13,032 bases of DNA from an uncultured Erysipelotrichaceae bacterium (GCA_902767005.1 CACXFY010000054.1:1-13032), one strand, 5' to 3'; shown: positions 1 through 7,813, numbered from the stretch's first letter. Made by a program: numbers and translations. The notes: a model not told the origin generated them from the sequence alone.

Positions 1-1088
1 GGTCCAGTTGATCTACCTCTTAGTTTTCGATAAGCTTTTGCTTCGATTTGGCGAATTCTTTCTCTTGTAACTCCATAATCTTCGGCTATTTCTTGAAGGG
101 TTTCTCTTTTTCCATTAACACCACCACGTCTTAGGGCAACATCTTTTTCTCTTTCAGTTAAAGTACTTTCTTCAATAGTCTTAATTAATTCATTATGAAT
201 TACATTTTTCATTATTTCATCTTCTAGATTGTTTGAGTCTTCTACCATTTGAAGTAGAGTAGTTTCTTTATCTTCACCAATTGGCAAGTCTAATGAAGTT
301 ATATCGATTCTTTTAGCATATTTTTTAATCTCTCTTACTTTTTCTACATCATATTTATTGTATTCTGTATTTAATGCTTCTACTAATTTTTCTATTGGCA
401 TTTCAGAGCCGTTATGTTCAAAGGCATAGTTACGTTCTAATCTATTGATCTTTAATATTGTTTCATGTAGATGAACAGGAATTCTAATAGTTCTTGATTG
501 ATCGGCTAATGATCTTGTAATTGATTGTTTTATCCACCAAGTTGCATAGGTAGAGAATTTATAACCTAAAGTATAGTCATATTTTTCTACGGCTTTCATT
601 AAGCCTATATTTCCTTCTTGAATTAAATCTAATAGATTCTCTTTATTAGCATATCTTTTAGCTATAGATACTACTAATCTTAAGTTAGCTTCAGTCATCT
701 TCTTTTTAGCGTCTTCATCACCATTTTGAATACGTTTAGCTAATTCTATTTCTTCTTCAGCAGTTAATAGTTGAGCTCTTCCTATTTCTTTTAAATATAA
801 TCTGATAGCACTAGAATCAGCAGCAAATGCTTCATCATTTAATTCTTGTTCATCAAACTCTTCTTCAATACTATCTAATTCTTCTTTTGTAACTTCTCTT
901 TCTTCATATGCAAATTCATCTATATCTTCTTCTGTAATACTAATATTATTATCAATTATAAACTCACTTAATTCTTCTTTATCGGCATATGTTAATTTAT
1001 AATTCTTTAATAATTTATCAAATTCTTCTTTAGATAAATTTTGCTTCTTTTTTAATTTTTCCTTTATAATTTTTAAGTTTTTATTCAT
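1..1088 (-). CDS. rpoD: RNA polymerase primary sigma factor RpoD/SigA (3' end cut off by window)
   Basis: Housekeeping sigma-70 factor, which directs RNA polymerase to -10/-35 promoters. On the minus strand 362 codons are visible from ATG 1088-1086, behind a strong AGGGGTGA site (1095-1102). The N-terminus has a short region 1.1-like segment and an acidic linker (residues about 50-90), then region 1.2 ([13 protein letters not shown], about 91-103). Regions 2.1-2.4 hold the signature [19 protein letters not shown] and [12 protein letters not shown] (about 154-188). Region 3 starts near SRTIRIPVH, and region 4 ends in the helix-turn-helix segment [13 protein letters not shown] (about 340-352). 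The extreme C-terminus lies outside the window. The loop before DLIQEGN reads ANKENLL and looks one residue shorter than the common VGRGMLFL form. The gene has its own promoter and is divergent from a glycosyltransferase gene, rather than lying directly behind dnaG as in the classical macromolecular-synthesis operon. The housekeeping group assignment is very likely because regions 1.2 to 4.2 are all present. Confidence 0.96.
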   Translation of the reverse strand, partial: MNKNLKIIKEKLKKKQNLSKEEFDKLLKNYKLTYADKEELSEFIIDNNISITEEDIDEFAYEEREVTKEELDSIEEEFDEQELNDEAFAADSSAIRLYLKEIGRAQLLTAEEEIELAKRIQNGDEDAKKKMTEANLRLVVSIAKRYANKENLLDLIQEGNIGLMKAVEKYDYTLGYKFSTYATWWIKQSITRSLADQSRTIRIPVHLHETILKINRLERNYAFEHNGSEMPIEKLVEALNTEYNKYDVEKVREIKKYAKRIDITSLDLPIGEDKETTLLQMVEDSNNLEDEIMKNVIHNELIKTIEESTLTEREKDVALRRGGVNGKRETLQEIAEDYGVTRERIRQIEAKAYRKLRGRSTG

Positions 1089-1114
1089 ATATATTCACCC
1101 CTGTGTAAGTGCAT

Positions 1115-1143
1115 ATTTTATCATTTTTTCATTAAAATGTCAA
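1115..1143 (-). promoter_or_regulatory. SigA-type promoter of rpoD
   Basis: Read on the minus strand, a perfect -35 TTGACA (plus-strand 1143-1138) is followed by a 17-nt spacer and -10 TAAAAT (1120-1115). Transcription would start near 1108, about 20 nt before the rpoD ATG, leaving room for the AGGGGTGA site. It is back to back with the promoter of the plus-strand gene, with only 11 nt between the two -35 boxes. Confidence 0.85.
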
Positions 1144-1154
1144 TTGAAAGTTCC

Positions 1155-1183
1155 TTGATTTTAAAAAGTATATTGGTTATAAT
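1155..1183 (+). promoter_or_regulatory. SigA-type promoter of the GT-C glycosyltransferase gene
   Basis: -35 TTGATT (1155-1160), a 17-nt spacer and a perfect -10 TATAAT (1178-1183) are visible. The predicted start site is near 1190. A longer reading frame opens upstream at 1137, but this promoter lies inside that extension, so the codon at 1137 would not be transcribed from it. The ATG at 1209, behind GAAGTGAG (1197-1204), is therefore the better start. Confidence 0.85.
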
Positions 1184-1208
1184 TTTTTTAGAATGCGAAG
1201 TGAGTAAT

Positions 1209-2495
1209 ATGACTAATTTATTTAAAAGTAAAAGTTTTTATACAAATATTTTAGTTTTTATATTATTTTTTATTTCTAGTTTTATACTTTGTTATGTTTT
1301 AGCACCAGTTAATTGTGATGAAGTATGGACTTTTGGATTTAGTAATAATATCGCTAAAGGATTAGTTATTTATAGAGATTTTAATGTATTACAAACACCT
1401 TTTTACTTTATAATTGCTTCTTTCTTTATAAAAGTATTTGGTACTAAGTTTATATCTATACATATACTTAATTCTTTACTTATGGCATCTAGTGGTTTAA
1501 TTCTTTATAAATTAGTTAATTGGAAGAGTTTTATGATAATGTTATCTATTATGATATTTAATCCTAATCCATATAATTTATTATGTTTATGCTTATTTTT
1601 AGTTGTTATTCTATTAATTAATAAAAAATATGATAATGATTATTTAATAGCGTTACTTGTTGGATTAATATTTATGACGAAGCAGAATCTTATACTATTA
1701 GTAATACCATTATTGTTATATAGTAAGAAAAAGATAAAAACTTTATTAGTATTTTTAATACCATTTATTGTTTTCTTATTATACTTTTTAATTAATAATG
1801 GTTTATATGACTTTATTAATTATTGTTTCTTAGGTTTATTTGATTTTAATAATAGTAATCATTTATATGTATTTGTCTTTATATTATTTGAAATAATGGG
1901 TATTTTATATATTTTTTATTGTATTTATAAAAAGGGATTTAGGGATAAAGAGTTGTTATATATATTAATGTTTCAAATTATGATTTATCCAATATTTGAT
2001 GGAGATCATTTCTTTGTATCATTTGTACCTATATTTTATTTAATTAGTAAAAATATTAAGAATTATTTACCTTTATTACTTATTTATGTATTTATTATTT
2101 GTATTACGATAGCTGGTTTTCCTAAGATTAGTATTCATACAGAAAAAGATATTTTTTACTTGAGAAGTCCTGATCGTTATGTAGATATTTCTAAAGATAT
2201 ATATAAGTATTTTGATGGAAAGATAGATAATGTATATAGTAATACTGAAATAATGTACTTTACAAAGAATTATTATAATTTAACTACTGATAAATATGAT
2301 TTTATTATAGATGGTAATTTAGGTTATAAAGGTTCTAAAAGAGTTATAAAAGAATTGGATAAAAAGTGTAAAGTAAATAATTGCTATTTTATTATTAAGA
2401 ACGATGATTTATATCAAGATAAAGCATTATTAAAGTATGTTAAGAGTAATTATAAGGTAATAGATCGTTTTAGTTATTTTGATGTATATAATTAA
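1209..2495 (+). CDS. GT-C-fold polytopic membrane glycosyltransferase-like protein
   Basis: Predicted integral-membrane protein of 428 residues, starting at ATG 1209 (see the promoter entry). It is extremely hydrophobic, with about 10-12 candidate membrane spans between residues 12 and 310, followed by a soluble tail of roughly 115 residues. After the first span comes APVNCDEVWTFGF (about 32-44), an acidic DE pair in the first extracytoplasmic loop. That is where GT-C enzymes (PMT/ArnT/GT39-like) place their catalytic acid. The following NVLQTPFYFIIASFF segment also fits the family layout. Such enzymes transfer sugars from polyprenyl-phosphate donors to cell-envelope glycans or proteins on the outer face of the membrane. 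The donor and acceptor cannot be told from the sequence. The gene stands alone between divergent rpoD and the promoter of the next operon. The GT-C assignment rests on topology plus the DE loop, so it is moderately sure and the substrate is unknown. Confidence 0.65.
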   Translation: MTNLFKSKSFYTNILVFILFFISSFILCYVLAPVNCDEVWTFGFSNNIAKGLVIYRDFNVLQTPFYFIIASFFIKVFGTKFISIHILNSLLMASSGLILYKLVNWKSFMIMLSIMIFNPNPYNLLCLCLFLVVILLINKKYDNDYLIALLVGLIFMTKQNLILLVIPLLLYSKKKIKTLLVFLIPFIVFLLYFLINNGLYDFINYCFLGLFDFNNSNHLYVFVFILFEIMGILYIFYCIYKKGFRDKELLYILMFQIMIYPIFDGDHFFVSFVPIFYLISKNIKNYLPLLLIYVFIICITIAGFPKISIHTEKDIFYLRSPDRYVDISKDIYKYFDGKIDNVYSNTEIMYFTKNYYNLTTDKYDFIIDGNLGYKGSKRVIKELDKKCKVNNCYFIIKNDDLYQDKALLKYVKSNYKVIDRFSYFDVYN

Positions 2496-2522
2496 TATGT
2501 AAACATACTGGTCAAATTTCTA

Positions 2523-2558
2523 TAAAGTGTTGTACTTTAAAAATAATAATGATAATAT
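2523..2558 (+). promoter_or_regulatory. Putative promoter of the secretion operon, with an inverted repeat over the -35 box
   Basis: TTGTAC (2530-2535), a 17-nt spacer and TAATAT (2553-2558) form a moderate SigA-like promoter about 35 nt before the first operon gene. A 6-bp inverted repeat TAAAGT-gttgt-ACTTTA (2523-2539) covers the -35 box. It has no U-tract, so it is not an obvious terminator for the upstream gene and could be an operator. The -10 match is only 4 of 6 bases, so the exact position is uncertain. Confidence 0.5.
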
Positions 2559-2591
2559 TATATTGTAAAACAAAAATAAAGGAGAGATATT

Positions 2592-3176
2592 ATGGAAAAG
2601 AGAAGAAATGGGCAAACTGTAATTATTGCTATTTTAGCAGTAGCAATATTATTTATGTCAGTTGGTTTTGCGTTATATTCGCAAACATTAAGAGTTACAG
2701 GAAATGTACAAGTAGATGCGGCTAAATGGAGTATTCATTGGGATACATCATCATTCGCAAAAAGTAATGGAAGTGTAGATATTTTAGCTTCTAGTTTAGT
2801 TGCTGGAACTACTCCAGAATTAGGAGATACTTCAGTATCATTTGGAGCTAGATTAACTAAACCTGGTGATTATGCAGAATTTACTATCGATGCAGTAAAT
2901 GATGGTACTTTTAATGCACAATTAAGTAAAATTACTTTATCACCTGAATTAACTGCTGCTCAAAAAGAATATTTATCATATTCAGTTACTTATAATGGAC
3001 AAGAGTTTAGTGAAACTACAGATAACTTAAGTATTCCTCTAAATCCAGGACAATCTAATAAAGTTACTGTAAAAGTTAGAATTAATTATTTAACACCTGA
3101 AGATTCTACTAAATTACCTTCAACTGCTCAAAACATAACAATGACTGCTCAATTTGATTATGATCAAGTTAGTTAA
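2592..3176 (+). CDS. Small secreted TasA/camelysin (CalY)-like protein with SipW-type signal peptide
   Basis: Predicted exported protein of 194 residues behind a strong AAAGGAGAG site (2578-2586). The N-terminus is basic (MEKRRNG), then a hydrophobic core (about 10-28) ends in FMSVGFALYSQTL. This resembles signal peptides cut by SipW-type rather than ordinary type I peptidases, with likely cleavage near Ala27. The mature part is beta-rich and polar. LTKPGDYAEFTIDAVNDGTF (about 89-108) resembles the TasA/CalY pattern in which a short GD turn precedes a strand and an asparagine-rich turn. TasA is the amyloid-like fibre protein of Bacillus biofilm matrix and camelysin a cell-surface protein. Whether this one polymerises is unknown. 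It is the first gene of an operon with a SipW-like peptidase 24 nt downstream, much as tasA and sipW are linked in Bacillus. There is no sorting motif or second membrane span, so the product is released or held by partners. The family call is moderate; secretion is firm. Confidence 0.7.
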   Translation: MEKRRNGQTVIIAILAVAILFMSVGFALYSQTLRVTGNVQVDAAKWSIHWDTSSFAKSNGSVDILASSLVAGTTPELGDTSVSFGARLTKPGDYAEFTIDAVNDGTFNAQLSKITLSPELTAAQKEYLSYSVTYNGQEFSETTDNLSIPLNPGQSNKVTVKVRINYLTPEDSTKLPSTAQNITMTAQFDYDQVS

Positions 3177-3179
3177 TTA

Positions 3180-3193
3180 CCTATTTAGATAGG
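3180..3193 (+). promoter_or_regulatory. Small hairpin over the Shine-Dalgarno site of the signal peptidase gene
   Basis: CCTAT (3180-3184), loop TTAG, ATAGG (3189-3193) can pair perfectly. The 3' arm contains the first bases of the AGGAG ribosome-binding site (3191-3195) of the gene starting at 3201. With only 5 bp it would be weak, but it could lower peptidase translation relative to the substrate gene just upstream. Confidence 0.35.
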
Positions 3194-3200
3194 AGTAAAT

Positions 3201-4340
3201 ATGAAAAAAAATATTAAAGTTATTTATTTAATTTCATTATTATTATTTATAGTTAACTTAATATTTTATTTAATGATTAAAGTGATTCCTAGTGATTGGA
3301 ATAAATATCTAGTTATCACTTTCTTATTGTTTTTAGTTATATTTTTGAGATTATATTTTGGTAAATATAGTAATAAAAGTTATTATACTGGATATATAGT
3401 AAGAACAGTAGTAATGGTTCTGATGGCTATTGGTATTATTATATACTTATTAGGATTAATAGTTGGTTTTTCAACTGGATATAGTTATAGTTTAAATACA
3501 TTACTATATTCTATAATACCTATTGTTTTAGTAACTACATTGATTGAGTATTTAAGATATATTGTAGTTAAGTTTAATTATGATAATATTAGATCAACTT
3601 TAATATTTACTATATTGTTGAGTTTATTAGAAATATTTTTCTATTTAAATATTGGTGTACTTAATACATCTTATAAAGTATTTGTCTTTATAAGTATTAC
3701 AGTATTACCGATTATTACTGAGAATTATCTATGTACATATTTAACTTATAATAGTGATATTAAAGCTAGTTTAATATTTAGATTAGTTAGTAAATTATAT
3801 ATTTATATATTACCAATAGTACCTAATTTAGGTGATTATCTAAATTCTTTTGTTAAACTATTTACACCTTTTGTTATATTCTATATAGTTAATAGAACTA
3901 TGGTAGAAGAGAATAGAAACAAAAGAATTATTACTAAGAATAGTTTAAAAGTATTTAGTATACCTATTATTATAGTGTTATTAATGGTTGTTATGTTAGT
4001 ATCTGGTATATTTAATAGTAGATTGATTGCGATTGCATCAGATTCTATGGCACCTTTATATAATAGGGGTGACGCTGTAATATATGAAAAGATTGATGCT
4101 GGCGAATTAAAAAAAGGAGATATTTTAGTATTTAAAAAAGATAATACTATTGTTACTCATAGAGTAGTATCTATTAAGAAAAAAGGAAATGAATATTCTA
4201 TTACTACTAAAGGAGATGCTAATGATAGTGTTGATAGCTTTGTAAGTACTAATGAAAATGTAGTTGGTAAAGTTAATTATATTATTAAGTATATGGGTTA
4301 TCCAACAGTATTTTTCAATGAATTATTTGAAAGGAGTTAG
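3201..4340 (+). CDS. SipW/ER-type signal peptidase (S26B) fused to a multi-pass membrane domain
   Basis: Membrane-bound serine protease that would remove signal peptides on the outer face of the membrane. The C-terminal part (about 275-379) has the S26B signatures: SDSMAPLYNRGD with nucleophile Ser282, GDILVFKK, VTHRVV with His320 where bacterial SipS-type enzymes have a catalytic lysine, and KGDAND with Asp339, Asp342 and Asp345. This Ser-His arrangement is typical of archaeal, ER and SipW peptidases. Unlike Bacillus SipW (about 190 residues), it has about 275 extra N-terminal residues predicted to form some eight or nine membrane spans, the last (about 251-271) directly before the catalytic domain. 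ATG 3201 follows AGGAG (3191-3195). It lies between a SipW-type substrate gene and a DUF5305-like gene, and a second likely substrate ends the operon. The peptidase call is firm; the role of the membrane domain is unknown. Confidence 0.88.
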   Translation: MKKNIKVIYLISLLLFIVNLIFYLMIKVIPSDWNKYLVITFLLFLVIFLRLYFGKYSNKSYYTGYIVRTVVMVLMAIGIIIYLLGLIVGFSTGYSYSLNTLLYSIIPIVLVTTLIEYLRYIVVKFNYDNIRSTLIFTILLSLLEIFFYLNIGVLNTSYKVFVFISITVLPIITENYLCTYLTYNSDIKASLIFRLVSKLYIYILPIVPNLGDYLNSFVKLFTPFVIFYIVNRTMVEENRNKRIITKNSLKVFSIPIIIVLLMVVMLVSGIFNSRLIAIASDSMAPLYNRGDAVIYEKIDAGELKKGDILVFKKDNTIVTHRVVSIKKKGNEYSITTKGDANDSVDSFVSTNENVVGKVNYIIKYMGYPTVFFNELFERS

Positions 4341-4343
4341 GCT

Positions 4344-5381
4344 ATGAAAATTGTAAATAAGATTATTAGAATTGCTTTATTATCAGTTTTATTTATTGTT
4401 GGAGTAGCTCTAATTATCTTTGGTACTACAAAAAGTTATACTAATTTAAAGTATAAAGAAAATAATTCTTTAAATTATAAAGTTTATTTAAAGAATAATA
4501 ATTATTTTGATGTTCCTTACTTAGATGAAAATCGTACTTATATTACTAGTTTAATTGATCATATTAATGTTAATTATAATTATAATTTGAATTTTAGTGA
4601 AAAAGTAGATGGTGATTATACTTATAGATTAGATGCTTATGTGTATGCTAATAAACCAAATGGTGGTAGTGGATACTATTGGAGTAAGAAGTATAATTTA
4701 GTTGCACCTACTACAAAGAAAATTGATAATAATAAAAGTATAGTTATATCTGAAGTATTGGATATTGATTATAATAAATATAATAAGATTTTAGAAGATT
4801 TTAAAAAAGATTATTCTATTTCTACTGATGGAGTATTAAAGATTGAATTGTCTATTAAGAGTTCAATTAAAGGTGATAATTATGAAGATAAGATTAATAT
4901 TCCAGCTAAGTTAAATTTAAGTATTCCGTTACTTGAAAAAGCAGTAGAGGCATCTATTGATAAGAGCGCTGTTAGCAATGATAAGTCTCTATTGATAGAA
5001 GATACTTCTGTAAGTAAATATAAACTTGGTTGTATTATTATGGGTATTCTATTCATATTAATAGATTTAGTATTAATACTATCTATTATAATTGTTAGAA
5101 TAAAGAATAAGAATGATCATCTTTATTTAGCAACTCTTAAGAAGATAGTTGATACTCATGATAGTATTATTGCTAATATAGAGAACTTACCAGATGTTTC
5201 AGATTTAAAGGTAATTAGTGTTAGTTCTTTTAATGAGTTATTAGATGTTTATAATGAAGTTAGAATGCCTATTAACTACTATCAAAATAAGAAACATACT
5301 CAAGCTATATTTATGATTATTAATGATGTTATGTGTTGGGAGTATATATTAGATAAAGAAGAGATAGAAAATAATGATTAA
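4344..5381 (+). CDS. DUF5305-like bitopic membrane protein
   Basis: A 345-residue protein with one N-terminal span (about 8-27), a polar extracytoplasmic region (about 30-225), a second span (about 229-252) and a basic-start cytoplasmic tail of about 93 residues. The opening of the outer region (NLKYKENNSLNYKVYLKNN and the nearby NRTYITSLIDHINVNYNY) matches my memory of DUF5305 proteins. Those are described mainly in archaea and also in Firmicutes, and have no known function. The tail ends VISVSSFNELLDVYNEVRMP then a short beta-rich stretch, also as in that family. Its AAGGAG ribosome site (4331-4336) lies inside the end of the peptidase gene and only 3 nt separate the two genes, which implies tight translational coupling. 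An accessory, scaffold or substrate-handling role for the peptidase is an inference from this linkage only. No catalytic motif was seen. Confidence 0.65.
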   Translation: MKIVNKIIRIALLSVLFIVGVALIIFGTTKSYTNLKYKENNSLNYKVYLKNNNYFDVPYLDENRTYITSLIDHINVNYNYNLNFSEKVDGDYTYRLDAYVYANKPNGGSGYYWSKKYNLVAPTTKKIDNNKSIVISEVLDIDYNKYNKILEDFKKDYSISTDGVLKIELSIKSSIKGDNYEDKINIPAKLNLSIPLLEKAVEASIDKSAVSNDKSLLIEDTSVSKYKLGCIIMGILFILIDLVLILSIIIVRIKNKNDHLYLATLKKIVDTHDSIIANIENLPDVSDLKVISVSSFNELLDVYNEVRMPINYYQNKKHTQAIFMIINDVMCWEYILDKEEIENND

Positions 5382-5396
5382 TAAAGGATGATTAAT

Positions 5397-7787
5397 ATGA
5401 AAAGAGATAAGAAAAAAACTAATGATTATTTATATATTAAATTAAGTTTATTTCTTTCTCTTTTTTTTGTTGCGATTATAATGTTTATGTCTGTTGGGTA
5501 TGCATTATATACGCAGGTTATTAATGTATCTGGGAATGTTGCCTTGAATACACAAGGTAGTTTTAAAATAACTAATGTTAGAAAAGTATTATCTTCTAAT
5601 ACTAGTGAAGCTATACCTAGTTGGACAGATAATAGTATTAATTTTAATTTATCTTTTATAAAAAGTGATGAGGAAGATCCTACTTATAGTGCTAGTTATG
5701 ATGTTACTGTAAGTAATGATACATTTTTTGAAAGATTAATATCTTCATTTAATTTTAATTTTACTATTACTGATGGAGAAGGAGAAGAACTTGGTGTTTT
5801 AGAATACGAAGTTGAGAATTTTCAACATGATGATGTATTGGATGCTTTAAGTGAAAAGACTTATAGAGTTAATTTTACTTTTACTCCTTCTAAAGATAGT
5901 GATATTTATGATGTAGTTGGTGAAGGTACTATTGATTCTGTAGAGAAGGCATATGGAGATTTTAGTTTACATTCTATTAGTCCTACTACAGGAAGTATAA
6001 AAGATAATAATTTACAAAGAATTGTTATTAGTCTTAATAGTACTTATGAATCTAATAGAGTAATTAATATTGTATGTAATAGTGATAAAGTAGAAGTAGT
6101 AGATTCTAATGGTTCTCCTATAGGTTCATTTACATTGAGTGCTAATTCTCAAGAACAAGAGTTTATAGTTTATTTAAAGGCAAAAGATGATGCTTTATTC
6201 CCAGATGAAACTTATACTACTAGTTTAAGTGTTACTTCTTCTGGGTTACCAAGTTTAAGTCTTGGAAATATTACATTAGCTGTTGATAAGCATGAAGAAT
6301 ATGTAGATTCTTATCCACCTGTGATTAGTAATGTAGTTGCTAATATGAGTAATGAAGTTGGTACTGTTGATATTACTTGGTCAGGTACTGATGATTTTAG
6401 TGGAATAGATAGTTATACAATACTTGTTTTAAGAGATAATGAAGTTATTAATACTTTTGATGTTGGAAATGTAAATAATTATACAATTAATGGATTAAGT
6501 ACAGAAGCTAAAGCTTATACTTATAATTTTAAGGTATATGGTAAAGATTTATTAGGTAATACTGCTAGTAGTGATGATATTAATAATTGTTCTACGGCTA
6601 GTGGATATTGTTCTATGACTGGTGATAATTCTTATCAATGGGTATTTAACGTTACTAGAAATTTAAATAATATTAATTTTAATGGAGCTAGTACAGTAAA
6701 TATAGGAAGTAATTATACAGCTACTTTAACGGCTACTTTATTATATAATTTACCTGAGACAATTACAGTTACTATGGGTGGAGTTACTTTAACTAGTGGT
6801 TATACATATAATGCTAATAATGGTAGTCTTACTATTAATAATGTAACTGGAGATATAGTTATTAGTGGTAGTGCTAATGCTATATGTATTGTGGAAGGTA
6901 CTAAAGTATTACTTGCTAATAATAAATATAAGAATGTAGAAGAAATTAAATATGATGATTTACTAGCTGTATGGGACTATAATACTGGTAAATTAACTTA
7001 TCAATATCCTATTTGGATAGAGAGAACTAGTGTAGTTGATTCTTATCAGAAGACAACATTTAGTGATGGTACTTCATTGAGTACTAGTGGTGATCATGCT
7101 GTATATAGTATGGATCTTGGTATGTTTGTATCTATAGAAGATAGAAATGTTTGTAATATAGGTAGTACTATTGCAAAGATAGAAAATGGTAAGATTAAGA
7201 AAGTAAAAATTACTAAAATAGAAACTATAAAGAAAAGAGTAAAACTATATCATATTATTTCTACTAGTTATTATAATATTATTGCAGCTGATGTATTGAC
7301 GACTGATAGAACTTTGATGATTTCAAATTTATATGGATTTACTGATAAGATTACGTGGCCAAATAATATTAGAAATAATTTTATTAAAGATAGTAATAAT
7401 TTATATAAATATAGTGATTTTAAAGATATCATGCCTTATTATATGTTTAAAGGATTAAGAATAGGTGAAGGTAAATATTTAGTAGATCATGATTTTATCA
7501 GTTTGGATGGCTTTAAATATTACTTAATAGCTTTTCCAGCTAATCCTGAATATTATAAAAAAGTAGAAGTTAATAATAAAGGTAAAAGATTATGGATGGT
7601 AACTACGTCAATTGATAAAGTAAATGATCATAATAAAAATAAATATAAAGTTGAAGAAGGTAGTTACTATGTATTTAAGAAGCATAAGAATGTAGTTAAG
7701 TATTGTAATAGTATTGATAATACATGTTATAGGCCTGGAGAGAAAATAAAAGTTTATACAGGAATGCATTTTATTGCGAAAAAATAA
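5397..7787 (+). CDS. Large secreted modular surface protein with FN3/Ig-like domains and a Hint autoprocessing domain
   Basis: A 796-residue exported protein. The start is ATG 5397, correctly spaced from AAAGGATG (5383-5390); an in-frame ATG at 5388 lies within that site. A basic N-terminus and hydrophobic core end in FMSVGYALYTQV (about 30-41), nearly the same as in the first gene of the operon. There follow a TasA/camelysin-like beta region (about 50-185), an Ig-like region (about 186-305), an FN3-like domain starting YPPVISNV (about 306-400) and a short beta domain ending LTINNVTGDIVISGSANA (to about 495). A Hint domain runs from about 497 to 640: it begins Cys497-IVEGTKVLL, has block-B-like TSGDHAVYS with His567, and ends near YYNIIAADVLTTD (625-637). 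Hint domains self-cleave at the N-terminal cysteine through a thioester. The intein C-terminal His-Asn pair is not seen, so hedgehog-like cleavage is more likely than splicing. A 155-residue unclassified tail follows. There is no sortase motif or C-terminal anchor. Confidence 0.8.
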   Translation: MKRDKKKTNDYLYIKLSLFLSLFFVAIIMFMSVGYALYTQVINVSGNVALNTQGSFKITNVRKVLSSNTSEAIPSWTDNSINFNLSFIKSDEEDPTYSASYDVTVSNDTFFERLISSFNFNFTITDGEGEELGVLEYEVENFQHDDVLDALSEKTYRVNFTFTPSKDSDIYDVVGEGTIDSVEKAYGDFSLHSISPTTGSIKDNNLQRIVISLNSTYESNRVINIVCNSDKVEVVDSNGSPIGSFTLSANSQEQEFIVYLKAKDDALFPDETYTTSLSVTSSGLPSLSLGNITLAVDKHEEYVDSYPPVISNVVANMSNEVGTVDITWSGTDDFSGIDSYTILVLRDNEVINTFDVGNVNNYTINGLSTEAKAYTYNFKVYGKDLLGNTASSDDINNCSTASGYCSMTGDNSYQWVFNVTRNLNNINFNGASTVNIGSNYTATLTATLLYNLPETITVTMGGVTLTSGYTYNANNGSLTINNVTGDIVISGSANAICIVEGTKVLLANNKYKNVEEIKYDDLLAVWDYNTGKLTYQYPIWIERTSVVDSYQKTTFSDGTSLSTSGDHAVYSMDLGMFVSIEDRNVCNIGSTIAKIENGKIKKVKITKIETIKKRVKLYHIISTSYYNIIAADVLTTDRTLMISNLYGFTDKITWPNNIRNNFIKDSNNLYKYSDFKDIMPYYMFKGLRIGEGKYLVDHDFISLDGFKYYLIAFPANPEYYKKVEVNNKGKRLWMVTTSIDKVNDHNKNKYKVEEGSYYVFKKHKNVVKYCNSIDNTCYRPGEKIKVYTGMHFIAKK

Positions 7788-7789
7788 AG

Positions 7790-7812
7790 AGTATATGATT
7801 ATATACTTTTTT
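7790..7812 (+). terminator. Intrinsic terminator of the secretion operon
   Basis: A 7-bp stem AGTATAT (7790-7796) / ATATACT (7801-7807) with loop GATT is followed by a run of six T (7807-7812), a few bases after the stop codon. It can be lengthened at the base by pairing with the T-run. Confidence 0.75.
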
Positions 7813-7813
7813 A

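Noticed and set aside
1137..1208. N-terminal extension of the glycosyltransferase from ATG 1137
   Set aside because: The SigA promoter with perfect TATAAT lies inside it, the codon has no ribosome site, and ATG 1209 has GAAGTGAG at proper spacing.
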